64,000 nt of DNA from Taibaiella helva (GTDB lineage: Bacteria > Bacteroidota > Bacteroidia > Chitinophagales > Chitinophagaceae). The notes beneath the pieces are model-generated. The model was given only the letters and a program-made list of their open reading frames with translations, searched no databases and was not told where the DNA came from. This document shows positions 1 to 8,931 of this stretch, piece after piece. Each line of letters starts with the position of its first letter. Positions within the stretch are counted from its first letter, which is position 1. The position numbers and the translations under genes are program-made. Location: NCBI RefSeq assembly GCF_003545695.1, contig NZ_QUZZ01000012.1, positions 62,001 through 126,000 of the forward strand, read 5' to 3'.

Positions 1-1197
1 ATCCATATTGCCATCTTCTGTCCAGGCGATGCCTTCCCTTGTCAGGTAATCTTCCGGCACTTCTTTGGCCCAAAAGGTAATTGCATTGGTCACACCGGTC
101 TCATAATAATCTTTGGCCGGCTTGCTGATCATTCCTTTCAGCGCCGCTTCAGCCAGCAGGAACTGTACTTCCGCATAGTTCATAATATTGCCCATCAGCG
201 GGTTGTTCTTCAATGCAGCGGGATAGGTAGACATCTGTTCCGGCACCTGGCCTTCAGCATAGCCGCTCGGCACACCCAGGTAAACGCCCAGTGAGGCTTC
301 TGTAGCCCACAGGGCAGCGCGCGGGTCCTTCCACAGGTTCAGGTTGTTGACAAAAAATTCGGAGAGACTCACGGCGCCGTTAAAATCATAATCGCGGTAA
401 TTGTAAAACTCCGATATATAGGGTGGTGTGGTGGTAAAACGCAGCACAGCCGATTCGGCGTTACTTTTGATCATGGGGTAATTGACAGCTTCCGTCTCCG
501 CGATCAGGGTAATGGTCGCGGCAGCATTCAGCTCGCTTTTATCCGACACACGCATCAGCAGGCGCAGATAGAGGGAATTGCCAAACTGCCGCCACAGCAA
601 AGGCGCTCCCTGGTACAGGGGATCGGCGGCTTTCTTATCGGCGGCCACGGCTTTATTCAAGGCCAGGTAACGGTTAGCCAGCTCCAGCTTTACAAAGAGG
701 TCGGCGTAAATATCCTGCTGCAGGTCGAAAGCCGGTTCATAGATACCGTCTTTCCCCTTTGCCGCTTCGGTATAAGGAACGTCCCCAAACATATCGGTCA
801 GCTGTGAAGAAACCCATACGTCGCAGATCAGGGCGATACCCATCATCGTCGTATCGTTCACATCTCCCGCTTTCGCATACATATCGCGGAAGTTGTTCAG
901 CTGCAGGTACCAGTTGTTCCACATGAAGTCGGATTCATTCGGCCGGATGAGATAACGGCCGATATCGTTGTTGTTGCTTAAGGGCACATGATCCTGCATG
1001 AGGATATTGTTGAGGCGCATCGCACGGCTCAGGTTGCCATTGACCACACTATACAAAGCGGGTGCCAGCAAGGCCTCGGGTGTGGCTATGGTCGAGGCAT
1101 TGGGATTTTTATTGATCTCCTTGAAATCTTTGCGGCAGGCGCTCGTCATTGCGACGGCGCAAAGCAGCAACAGCACAGGAATATATGTATGTTTCAT
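1..1197 (-). CDS. SusD/RagB-like nutrient-binding outer-membrane lipoprotein (3' end cut by window edge)
   Basis: This is the partner of the SusC porin just upstream; SusD-type lipoproteins sit on the cell surface and close over the TonB-dependent channel to deliver oligosaccharides or peptides. The frame is open for 399 codons from an ATG at 1197 to the window edge, so the C-terminus is missing. The N-terminus is a lipoprotein signal (LLLLCAVAMTSAC, lipidated Cys21). The following KDFKEINKNPNASTIATPEALL is a typical start of mature SusD-2-type proteins, with helical TPR-like sequence after it, including a FGDVPYTEA stretch characteristic of the family. It lies 43 nt downstream of susC in the same operon. 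The ligand cannot be read from the sequence. The family call is confident; assignment to the SusD_2 subfamily is less so. Confidence 0.9.
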   Translation of the reverse strand, partial: MKHTYIPVLLLLCAVAMTSACRKDFKEINKNPNASTIATPEALLAPALYSVVNGNLSRAMRLNNILMQDHVPLSNNNDIGRYLIRPNESDFMWNNWYLQLNNFRDMYAKAGDVNDTTMMGIALICDVWVSSQLTDMFGDVPYTEAAKGKDGIYEPAFDLQQDIYADLFVKLELANRYLALNKAVAADKKAADPLYQGAPLLWRQFGNSLYLRLLMRVSDKSELNAAATITLIAETEAVNYPMIKSNAESAVLRFTTTPPYISEFYNYRDYDFNGAVSLSEFFVNNLNLWKDPRAALWATEASLGVYLGVPSGYAEGQVPEQMSTYPAALKNNPLMGNIMNYAEVQFLLAEAALKGMISKPAKDYYETGVTNAITFWAKEVPEDYLTREGIAWTEDGNMD

Positions 1198-1240
1198 TGT
1201 TCTTGTATTAATAACGTTTGAAAGCCTGTTAGCATACCGG

Positions 1241-4200
1241 TCAGAACTCGGCTTTAATATTGAAACCATAGCTGCGGGTACTGGGGAATTGACCTATTTC
1301 AAATCCCTTATAGATCTGTCCGTCGCCCAGGGTGCCGAATTGCGGGTCATAGGCAGGCCAGTCGCTGAACATCAGCAGATCCCTTCCATAGAGGCCCACG
1401 ACCAGGCTCCTTATCCCTGCACCCTTCAGCTTATTGCTGCTGATCTTATAGTCCAGCCGTACTTCCCGCAGCTTGATATAATCTGTGCTGAAGGTGTTGG
1501 ATTCGATATTGGTCCGGTCAAAATGCGACTTATAATAGGTTTGGATGTCGGCCGCGATCACATCATTGGGCCGGTAGCTGCCGTCATCATTGCGGATCAC
1601 GCCATCGCCCACGATGCCGTTGTACCTGCCGGGCAGGGTCTTGGTCAGCTTGCCCTCTTCGGCCAGCACCGAGTGCGTCAGGGAATAGCCTACACCGCCA
1701 AACTGCCCGTCGAACAGAAAGGAAAAGCGGAAATTTTTATAGGTAAATTCGTTGCCCCAGCTGGCGCGCCACTTGGGCGTGGTATTGCCGATATAAATTG
1801 CGGTATCGGTCCACAGCGGATAGCCGGATGCATCGTAAACGATCTTCCCATCGGGTGAGCGCTGATAGCCGATCCCATAAAGATCGCCCATAGTGCCTCC
1901 GGGACGGGCTTCAATGGTACCGCGGCCTGCAGGTCCCGCCGACATGATATAATTGGTCACACCTTCGGCCAGGTCAACGATCTTATTCCTGTTGGCTGCA
2001 TAAGTTCCGAAACTGCGCCAGTTAAACCCGTCTTTCTTTTTGCTGACAAAGGGCTTTATATAAGCTTCGATCTCTATGCCTTTATTCTGCACCAGGCCAG
2101 CGTTCAGGATGGTCGCATTGTACCCGGCAGCACGATCGATCGGCACACTGATGATCTGGTTGCGGGTATTGTTGAGGTAAAGGGCTACATCCACTCCTAC
2201 CCTGTTGCGGAACAAGCGCAGGTCGGTACCGGCTTCATAGCTGGTAGTGATCAGCGGACGCAGATCGCTGTTGGCAATGTCCGTAGGGTTGGCCAGGCCG
2301 GAAGGGAAGCTGGTAGGGCTATAGGTGTAAGCGGTAAGATAAGGCGTGGTACCACCACTACCCACCTGCGCCCAGGAGCCCCTCAGCTTCCAGAAGCTGA
2401 CCCACTTCGGCAGATGCGCCATTTCTGTCAGCACACCGCTCAGGTTCACTGAAGGGTAGAAGAAGGAAGAGTGGCCATAGCTTTCAGGCGTGGCCAGCGT
2501 GCTGGTCCAGTCGTTGCGACCGGTTACATCAAGAAAAAGGTAATCCCGGAAAGACAGCCCAAACGTGCCATACAGGCTATTCACGGCATATTCGCTCCGG
2601 TAAGGCAGCGCCAGGATCAGGTTCTTGCTGTTGGCAAAATTATAGACACCGGGATAAAGCAATTGCTCCGCCCTCATCTCGTCGCTGATAAACTTGTTGT
2701 GCATGCGGCTGCCCCCCAATGAGGCATTCAGCACGAAATTCTTTTTGAATACCTTGTTATAGTTCAGCAGGAAATCATAATTCAGCTCCTGGGTAAAGAT
2801 ATTCTGGGTACGGTACATACCGCTGGCAAATTTCTGGCTGCTGAAAGGACGCTGCTGGGAACGTGCTTCGGAAGCCCAGTCCAGCGTGGTGCGGGCCATC
2901 AGGCTCAGCTCCCTGGTAAACTGGTAGTTCGCCGTAATGTTGCCGATCACATTGTTGCGGTTCACTTTATTCAGCATCTCGTTAGCGATCAGGTAAGGGT
3001 TATCCAGCAGACTGCTGAAAGGCCGCGTCTGCATAATGTTTTCCTGCCCCGGCGCCCAGTAATCTCTGAACCAGTCGAGATTGGCATTGGGCACCAGGCC
3101 GCGTATGAAATACATAATGGACTGGTTGTTGTATCCCGTTGTTGGCAGGTTGTCGCTGCTCTTGTTGGTGTAATTGATGTGCGTGGAGATCTTCAGCCGG
3201 GGGGTTACATACTGGTCCAGGGCCAGGGCTACCGTATTGCGGGAGTAACCGGTATTGGGCACGATCCATTTGTTGTCGAGGTTGGTATAGGATAAACGTG
3301 CGGTAGTCTTATCGCTGCCGCCTTCCAGGGTCAACGTATTGGTAAAGGTCCTGGCCGTCTGGAAGAAATTCTTCCGGTTATTTTTATAAGGTACCCAGGG
3401 TGTTCGCACCGAATCGGCAGTGCGGGTAACGGGATTGTACTGGAAATAGGACTGCCCGTCGAACTTAGGTCCCCAGGCCGAGCTGGTGCTGCGGGTGCTG
3501 GCGCCGTCGATGGTTTGCCCGTAGGAATACCAGGTATCGCTTCCATCTACCCCCTGCCCGTATTCGTATTGAAAATCGGGCCATTGCAGTATCGATTCAA
3601 AAGTGGTATTCGAGTTGAAGGTCAGGCCCAGGCCTTTTTGCTTTTTGCCCGATTTGGTGGTGACGATGATCGCGCCGTTGGCACCCCTTGCGCCGTACAA
3701 GGCGCTGGCCCCGGGACCTTTCAGCACCGATACCGACTCGATATCATCGGGATTGATATCGTTCAGGGAGGTACCGAAATCGACCGGAGAATCGCCGTCC
3801 AGGTAAGCGCCGCTGCCGTTGCCCGTGATCTGCCCGCTGCTGCCGCTGATCACCACGCCGTCGACCACGATGAGGGCCTGGCTATTGCCCGAAAGCGAAT
3901 TTTCACCACGCAAGATGATCGCATTGGTACCGGCCGGGCCGCCGTTGGACTTCAGCATATTGAGGCCGGCCACTTTACCTTCCATCGTATTGGTCCAGTT
4001 GTTGGACATCGCATCGGTCACATCCTCATTATCAAGACGCGTCACGGAGTAACCCAGGGCTTTCTCTTCCCGCTTAATACCGAGCGCTGTAACCACCACT
4101 TCGTTCAGGTCGTTGGAAGCCGGCTTCAGCTTAAAGGCTGTAGCGGTGGTATCGCCGCTGCCGATCCTGATCTGCTGTACCGACAGGTCGTTGTAGCCCA

Positions 4201-4735
4201 TATAGCTCAGCTTCGCTGTATATTCGCCCGGAGAGAGGGCCACCACAAACTTCCCGTCGACATCGGTCTGAACCGCTTGCTGCGCAATGCTGACAATAGC
4301 GCCGATCAGTGCTTCGCCATTCCTTTCATCGGAAACCCTGCCATAGAGATAGCCTTTGGACCTGCTTTGCGCTTTGTTCGCTGACAGGCGCAGCAGGATC
4401 ACTCCATTGTTGATGGTATACTCCAAATGGTATTCCTTTTGCAGGGTTTTCAATATGGCTTCGAGCCGTTCTGCTTTGAACTCGCGGGGCGCTACATTGA
4501 TTGCTTCAAAGTCTTCCCTGAGAAAGGAAAAAGAATAGCCGGTTTGCTGATCGATGCGGGAAAGCAAAGTCGCAAGCGATTGCGTACGCTCCGTTCTCAG
4601 GCTGATCTTCTCGCCCAGGTCCTGCGCCCGAAGGCCTTCCGGCCGGGCACTAAGCCCGAGGCCCAGCGACGCGCCAAAAAGCAGTGGCCGTAACCATGCC
4701 CTTTTTGGTAAGTTTAATGTACTTTTGGGATTCAT
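1241..4735 (-). CDS. SusC/RagA-family TonB-linked outer-membrane transporter with N-terminal STN domain
   Basis: A 1164-residue TonB-dependent channel that imports the ligand captured by the neighbouring SusD protein. Domains in order: signal peptide (about 1-37, ending GLRAQ), secretin/TonB N-terminal STN signalling domain (about 45-115), a carboxypeptidase-regulatory-like beta-sandwich (about 128-205, beginning GYLYGRVSDERNGEALIGA), a plug starting near VVVTALGIKREEKALGYSV, and a long 22-strand-type barrel ending in the aromatic-terminated GFNIKAEF. STN domains contact FecR-type anti-sigma factors, and a FecR gene lies 55 nt upstream, so this receptor is probably a sensor as well as a transporter. 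The ATG at 4735 gives a good signal peptide. Confidence 0.96.
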   Translation of the reverse strand: MNPKSTLNLPKRAWLRPLLFGASLGLGLSARPEGLRAQDLGEKISLRTERTQSLATLLSRIDQQTGYSFSFLREDFEAINVAPREFKAERLEAILKTLQKEYHLEYTINNGVILLRLSANKAQSRSKGYLYGRVSDERNGEALIGAIVSIAQQAVQTDVDGKFVVALSPGEYTAKLSYMGYNDLSVQQIRIGSGDTTATAFKLKPASNDLNEVVVTALGIKREEKALGYSVTRLDNEDVTDAMSNNWTNTMEGKVAGLNMLKSNGGPAGTNAIILRGENSLSGNSQALIVVDGVVISGSSGQITGNGSGAYLDGDSPVDFGTSLNDINPDDIESVSVLKGPGASALYGARGANGAIIVTTKSGKKQKGLGLTFNSNTTFESILQWPDFQYEYGQGVDGSDTWYSYGQTIDGASTRSTSSAWGPKFDGQSYFQYNPVTRTADSVRTPWVPYKNNRKNFFQTARTFTNTLTLEGGSDKTTARLSYTNLDNKWIVPNTGYSRNTVALALDQYVTPRLKISTHINYTNKSSDNLPTTGYNNQSIMYFIRGLVPNANLDWFRDYWAPGQENIMQTRPFSSLLDNPYLIANEMLNKVNRNNVIGNITANYQFTRELSLMARTTLDWASEARSQQRPFSSQKFASGMYRTQNIFTQELNYDFLLNYNKVFKKNFVLNASLGGSRMHNKFISDEMRAEQLLYPGVYNFANSKNLILALPYRSEYAVNSLYGTFGLSFRDYLFLDVTGRNDWTSTLATPESYGHSSFFYPSVNLSGVLTEMAHLPKWVSFWKLRGSWAQVGSGGTTPYLTAYTYSPTSFPSGLANPTDIANSDLRPLITTSYEAGTDLRLFRNRVGVDVALYLNNTRNQIISVPIDRAAGYNATILNAGLVQNKGIEIEAYIKPFVSKKKDGFNWRSFGTYAANRNKIVDLAEGVTNYIMSAGPAGRGTIEARPGGTMGDLYGIGYQRSPDGKIVYDASGYPLWTDTAIYIGNTTPKWRASWGNEFTYKNFRFSFLFDGQFGGVGYSLTHSVLAEEGKLTKTLPGRYNGIVGDGVIRNDDGSYRPNDVIAADIQTYYKSHFDRTNIESNTFSTDYIKLREVRLDYKISSNKLKGAGIRSLVVGLYGRDLLMFSDWPAYDPQFGTLGDGQIYKGFEIGQFPSTRSYGFNIKAEF

Positions 4736-4790
4736 TCATTTTTCAGTTTTCGGATTGAACAATGTGGACGTGTTGGCGCACGTCCTTTTT

Positions 4791-5735
4791 TTATCGGATA
4801 TGGACACTATGGTTATCGATGGTGTATTGTAAATGGTTCAGGTAGCAAAGACTTTCCAGCATGTCTTTGAAGGCCTGACGGGGAAAGGAGACAGAGATAT
4901 GCTTATGCCCTCCCCTTCGGTTGCGCCAGGTAACCGTATAGCCATAACGGGCGCACAGCTTTTCCACCACCTGCTGCAAAGGCATATCCGCGGCATAAAA
5001 ACCGCCGCTGTTCCAGGAAAAATAAGGGCTCACGTCGGCCTTATACTTGCGCAACATCCGTCCGGCGGCAGAGCAGGCTGCTATTTCTCCCGGTTGCAAT
5101 ATCAATCCGGGAGCGGCTTTACCAGTCATTGTTATTGCTACCTTTCCACGAAGCAGGGCTACCTGTGTCGGTGATTGACGTGTTCCGGTCTCCACATTAA
5201 AGCAAGTTCCCAATACCTTGATATCTGCATCGGCAGTATGCACCACAAAAGGATGCGTGGCATCATGACGCACATCGAAGCTGGCTTCGCCGCTTAAAGA
5301 GACCCTTCTTTTATTGCCGCTAAAGTCGCTGGTCCATTCCAGCCTGCTGTTGGCGTTCAGCCATACGATGGTGCTGTCGGGTAATTGCACCCGTTTCAGT
5401 CCGCCGGGGCCGGTTACTGCGCTATACATAGCCGCTGCACTTTCGCGGTGCAAGTCAGGCCTGCCGGGAAAAAAGAACGCGGTGCGCGCGAGCACGACCA
5501 GGATCGCCGCTGCTGCGGCCCATTTCAGGGCTGTAAAGAGAAGCTGCTTTCTCTTGCCCGGGTAATGCTGCCGCAGGAATTGCATTTTGGAAGCTTCTGC
5601 CCATGATGGTTTGTAGGCCTCATCTCCTGATCCAATATTATGGTACCAGGATTCCAGCAGGGTCTTTTCGCCAGGTGTGCATTCGCCGTTGAGGTAACGA
5701 TCCAGCAGCGCCTTTGCTTTTGGGTTATCGGTCAT
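4791..5735 (-). CDS. FecR-family anti-sigma factor
   Basis: A single-pass inner-membrane regulator of 314 residues. An N-terminal cytoplasmic helical part (about 1-65) would bind the ECF sigma factor encoded upstream. A hydrophobic segment around residues 68-88 (LKWAAAAAILVVLA) crosses the membrane. The periplasmic FecR domain follows, with the typical LPDSTIVWLNANSRLEW and LSGEASFDVRHDATHPFVVHT stretches. The C-terminal DUF4974-like domain resembles the STN fold of SusC (PLQQVVEKLCARYGY). The longest frame opens with TTG; the ATG at 5735 (MTDNPKAK) is the better start. It lies 46 nt after the sigma gene and 55 nt before susC, as usual for Bacteroidota polysaccharide or peptide uptake loci. 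Confidence 0.95.
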   Translation of the reverse strand: MTDNPKAKALLDRYLNGECTPGEKTLLESWYHNIGSGDEAYKPSWAEASKMQFLRQHYPGKRKQLLFTALKWAAAAAILVVLARTAFFFPGRPDLHRESAAAMYSAVTGPGGLKRVQLPDSTIVWLNANSRLEWTSDFSGNKRRVSLSGEASFDVRHDATHPFVVHTADADIKVLGTCFNVETGTRQSPTQVALLRGKVAITMTGKAAPGLILQPGEIAACSAAGRMLRKYKADVSPYFSWNSGGFYAADMPLQQVVEKLCARYGYTVTWRNRRGGHKHISVSFPRQAFKDMLESLCYLNHLQYTIDNHSVHIR

Positions 5736-5781
5736 CAATAAAAGAATAACCGGCAGGTGCAGGATGTTAACCTTTCCGGAG

Positions 5782-6318
5782 TTAAGAAATTGTAACCAAT
5801 GGAAGGGCAGCCGTCAGGATCAATACCACTTCGGGTTTCCGCGCCACGGTTTTGCGCAATTGATCGAGCGCACGACTGTACAGCACCCTGGCCGATGCCG
5901 GGTCCATATCGAGCAGTTGCCCGATCTTATCATAGGAGTAGCCGTTGTGGATGCGTAGGGTAAACACACGCTTCAGGGAAGGGGATAGTAAGGTTACGGC
6001 GTGTTCGGCCAGCATTAGCCGCTGATCGGCATACTGCTGCTCGTCTTCACTGTCGCCGATCTCGTGCAACAGATCGTCGAGCTGCTGCAGCTGCACTTTA
6101 TAGCGACCGGATGAGCGGTAATAATTGAGAATACCGTAGCGCAGCGCATGCAGCAGGTAGAATTCGATCTCTTCGTTCTGCGGTACGGTCTCCCATTTTT
6201 CCCACACGTTCAGAAAGACTTCCTGTACCATATCGTGGGCCTTATCCCTATCGGCCGTTTTGGCGTAGGCGATACGGTACAGTTTCGGCCACCAGGCATC
6301 GACCAATGTATTGTACAT
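5782..6318 (-). CDS. ECF (sigma-70 family, region 2/4) RNA polymerase sigma factor
   Basis: An extracytoplasmic-function sigma factor of 178 residues. Region 2 contains the WWPKLYRIAYAKTADRDKAHDMVQEVFLNVW stretch, and region 4 contains TLSPSLKRVFTLRIHNGYSYDKIGQLLDMDPASARVLYSRALDQLRK (written here only as the family landmarks). The open frame extends upstream to a TTG at 6378. The ATG at 6318 (MYNTLVDAWW) sits at the normal family N-terminus and has a GGGGAAAG stretch about 8 nt upstream, so it is preferred. It heads the sigma-FecR-SusC-SusD operon and presumably activates it when the SusC STN domain signals through FecR. Confidence 0.93.
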   Translation of the reverse strand: MYNTLVDAWWPKLYRIAYAKTADRDKAHDMVQEVFLNVWEKWETVPQNEEIEFYLLHALRYGILNYYRSSGRYKVQLQQLDDLLHEIGDSEDEQQYADQRLMLAEHAVTLLSPSLKRVFTLRIHNGYSYDKIGQLLDMDPASARVLYSRALDQLRKTVARKPEVVLILTAALPLVTIS

Positions 6319-6674
6319 TGATGTCTTTCCCCGTAGCCGTAGCGTCTCTTTCAATTCTATAAATGGTAAACACCGCAAAGAAAGAACTTACGTTTTACGT
6401 AAATGTTAAGAAGTGAAGAATGACTGAGGCAAAAGGCTTTCATTTAAATTGTTTGCGACACACACGAGGGTGCGTGCCGGCAAGGCTCAACCCAAAGGCA
6501 CCATCATTTCCCAGTCATCTCGCCCATTCTAAAATTTAATCTCTGTCATTTTCCCGTAGTAACCAAAATCAACAGAAAAACCGATACTATCGGAAAAGAA
6601 AACGCTGCTATAAGCAAATATAGCAGCGTCGAATATGCGAAAACAGTAAGAAAACGATACTATCTGTAACGTAA
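6319..6674. other. 356-nt spacer between the sigma operon and mnmE
   Basis: No convincing coding region. It contains the mnmE terminator hairpin (described separately) and the start region of the minus-strand sigma operon. I did not find a clear TAnnTTTG box for the sigma gene, so its promoter is unassigned. Small open frames here are out-of-frame extensions of mnmE. Confidence 0.5.
6602..6629 (-). terminator. Rho-independent terminator of mnmE
   Basis: A 10-bp perfect stem (ACGCTGCTAT / ATAGCAGCGT) with an 8-nt loop. On the minus strand it is followed by a T-rich run (TTTTCTTTTCC, complement of about 6591-6601). It lies about 45 nt past the mnmE stop codon. Confidence 0.75.
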
Positions 6675-8060
6675 CTATTTCCCAATACAAAACTTCCCAA
6701 AAATCGTTCCTAAGATATCCCTGTCCACTTCCACCTGACCTGTAATCTCGCCGAGGTAGTGGAGACAGCGGCGCACGTCGAGGGCCAATAGTTCGCCGCT
6801 GATATGGTTGTCCATACCGGCTTCTATGTCTTTCAGGCATTCGGCCACTTTGAGCAGGGCGGCATGGTGACGGGCATTGGTCACGATGGTGTTCTCGGTA
6901 TTGAGCTCGCCTTCGCTTACCAGGTTGTAGAGCTGCTCTTTTAGCTGATCGACGGCCCTGCGGTTCTTTGCAGAGATGAACAGGATCTCATCAACCAACC
7001 CCGCGAATTGCATCCGGGCTTCTTCCTCGCCCTGCTCGTCGGTCTTGTTGGCGACTAAGAGGTAACGCAGGCCTTCGCTGCGCAAGAGGTCGCGTTGCTG
7101 TACCAGCTCCTCGGGCGTGGTATCCTGCACATCGAAAAGGTAGACGACGACATCGGCGCTACGCATCTTTTCCAGGCTGCGTCCTACACCTATCTGCTCG
7201 ATCTCGTCGCTGGTATGCTCGCGGATGCCGGCAGTATCGATAAGGCGGAAGAGCAGACCTTTGATGTTGAGCACTTCTTCGATGGTATCGCGTGTGGTGC
7301 CGGCAATATTGCTCACAATGGCGCGTTCCTCGTTGAGCAGGGCATTGAGCAGGGTCGACTTACCGGCATTGGGCTTACCGATAATGGCTACGCTCACACC
7401 GTTCTTGATCGCATTGCCGAGGCCAAAGGAAAGAATAAGCTGTGTGGTAGCGGCTTCCAGCTGATCGATGAGGCTTCGGAACTGGCTGCGGTCGGCAAAC
7501 TCCACATCTTCTTCCGAAAAATCCAGCTCCAGCTCGATAAGCGCGGCGAAGTGGATGAGCTGCTCCCGCAACTGCTTCAGGTCGCTGGAAAAGCCGCCTT
7601 TCAGTTGTTTCAGCGCTGTTTGCTGCGCAGCAAAGGAGTCGGCGGCGATAAGGTCGGCCACGGCCTCGGCCTGCGCGAGATCCAGCTTGCCGTTAAGGAA
7701 AGCACGCTGGGTATACTCGCCGGGATGGGCCAGCCTTGCGCCGGCCTGGATACAGGCTTCCAGTATACGTTGTAAAATATAGGGGGCGCCATGGCCGCTG
7801 ATCTCCACCACGTTCTCACCGGTATAGCTGCGCGGTCCATGGTACAGCGATACTACTACCTCATCAATCTCGGCGCCATCAGCTGGCGATACGATGCGAC
7901 CGAAGTGCAGCGTGTGGCTCTGCTGTGCCGCCAGCTTCTTGCCTTTGAAGATAAGATCGGCGATGGTGATGGCTTCGCTGCCACTGAGGCGGATCACCCC
8001 TATGGCGCCGATGCCGGGCGCGGTAGCGATGGCTGCTATGGTCTGTTCGTTGGCTATCAT
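6675..8060 (-). CDS. mnmE: tRNA uridine-5-carboxymethylaminomethyl(34) synthesis GTPase MnmE
   Basis: The GTPase partner of MnmG in 5-carboxymethylaminomethyl modification of U34 in tRNA. The protein has the folate-binding N-domain (TIAAIATAPGIGAIGVIRLSG), a helical domain, an inserted Ras-like G domain with P-loop GKPNAGKS (about residues 228-235), the NIAGTTRDT switch region, the DTAG motif (DTAGIR) and NKTD. It ends in the diagnostic CIGK, whose Cys is essential in the family. The longest frame begins 8 codons earlier at 8084. The ATG at 8060 matches the usual N-terminus, and a good Bacteroidetes promoter box lies inside the longer version, which argues against it. Length 461 residues, normal for the family. 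No mnmG in the window. Confidence 0.97.
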   Translation of the reverse strand: MIANEQTIAAIATAPGIGAIGVIRLSGSEAITIADLIFKGKKLAAQQSHTLHFGRIVSPADGAEIDEVVVSLYHGPRSYTGENVVEISGHGAPYILQRILEACIQAGARLAHPGEYTQRAFLNGKLDLAQAEAVADLIAADSFAAQQTALKQLKGGFSSDLKQLREQLIHFAALIELELDFSEEDVEFADRSQFRSLIDQLEAATTQLILSFGLGNAIKNGVSVAIIGKPNAGKSTLLNALLNEERAIVSNIAGTTRDTIEEVLNIKGLLFRLIDTAGIREHTSDEIEQIGVGRSLEKMRSADVVVYLFDVQDTTPEELVQQRDLLRSEGLRYLLVANKTDEQGEEEARMQFAGLVDEILFISAKNRRAVDQLKEQLYNLVSEGELNTENTIVTNARHHAALLKVAECLKDIEAGMDNHISGELLALDVRRCLHYLGEITGQVEVDRDILGTIFGKFCIGK

Positions 8061-8066
8061 ACGATA

Positions 8067-8097
8067 CAAAGGTACGCCGACCATAGCAAGGCGCCAA
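8067..8097 (-). promoter_or_regulatory. Putative Bacteroidetes-type promoter of mnmE
   Basis: On the minus strand, TTG (complement of 8095-8097), a 20-nt spacer and TACCTTTG (complement of 8067-8074) match the TTTG-N19-21-TAnnTTTG consensus of the Bacteroidetes primary sigma factor. Only 6 nt separate the -7 box from the ATG at 8060, so the transcript would be leaderless or nearly so. Confidence 0.55.
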
Positions 8098-8117
8098 TGC
8101 CAGACGGCTGCATCTAT

Positions 8118-8819
8118 CTATTCTATTGCCCCGATAATGACGCCGAAATAACCGTCGGTCTGCAGCCAGCTCATCGCAGGCAGGTAGGTTCGGGAGACGA
8201 AGCCATCGAGGAAAAGCGCATTGCGACAGCCTTTGCGCAGGAAATATTCGGCAAAGTCGTTGAAGCTGACTTCTTTTTTCGACATAGCGAACAGCATACG
8301 CCCGTCGGGCAATATGCCCACACCGTTGCGCACATTCAGGTTTGCGGAGCCTTTTGTAAAAGCTTTATGGATTTTTCCCTTCACCACGAGCATGGGTCCC
8401 GATTGGGTGGCATAACGGATATCCTTACGCGGTATGAATTCGTTAGTAGTACAAACAAATCCCTTTCCATCATTGGTAATATAAAAGACACCATTGGGTG
8501 AAAGGTAAAAATTACCGTAGCCTTTCCTGGTGTTCCGTGTTTTCAGGGTCTTGCCCTCTTGTATAAAGAGCCCGAGCGGGTTGCGGTCCTCCATATACAT
8601 TCCACCGTTCATGGCGAAGACCAGCTTTTGCTTTTTCGCTTCGGTATAGGCTTTAAGCCGTCCCAGGCTACCGATCGGCCTGCCCTGATCATCCTTCCAA
8701 TAGAGCTTCAGCTGCTGCCCAGCAGAAGGCGTAAAGCTGATCATTTCTGCATCGGAGATCCGGGCGTGGACCAGCAATACCTGCAGGAGCAGGAAAAGCA
8801 GGCTAAAGCTTTTGTACAT
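8118..8819 (-). CDS. Secreted phosphodiester glycosidase (NAGPA-domain) family protein
   Basis: A 233-residue exported protein with the fold of N-acetylglucosamine-1-phosphodiester alpha-N-acetylglucosaminidase (PF09992-type; similar bacterial proteins are annotated YigE-like). Seen: a signal peptide (MYKSFSLLFLLLQVLLVHA), then the family motifs FAMNGGMY, QSGPMLV, RNGVGI and FLDGFVSRTYLP. The last corresponds to the usual LDGGxS motif, with Phe in place of the second Gly. The frame extends three codons upstream to a TTG, but the ATG at 8819 gives a clean signal peptide. The physiological substrate is unknown; some relatives cleave sugar-phosphodiesters of cell-wall polymers. It stands between divergent or unrelated genes and is probably monocistronic. 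Confidence 0.85.
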   Translation of the reverse strand: MYKSFSLLFLLLQVLLVHARISDAEMISFTPSAGQQLKLYWKDDQGRPIGSLGRLKAYTEAKKQKLVFAMNGGMYMEDRNPLGLFIQEGKTLKTRNTRKGYGNFYLSPNGVFYITNDGKGFVCTTNEFIPRKDIRYATQSGPMLVVKGKIHKAFTKGSANLNVRNGVGILPDGRMLFAMSKKEVSFNDFAEYFLRKGCRNALFLDGFVSRTYLPAMSWLQTDGYFGVIIGAIE

Positions 8820-8931
8820 AGGGAGCAATTGACATTAAAGATAAGTCAAAACATTAACGAATTAATTTAAAGCAAACTTTTGCGGGATCAAGAAACATGC
8901 TTTACCTTTCCTTATTCAAATCATATCAACG

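Noticed and set aside
998-1858. A 286-codon plus-strand frame opposite susD/susC
   Set aside because: It is antisense to two clear outer-membrane genes and has no recognisable domain; its composition is that of a reverse-complement shadow.
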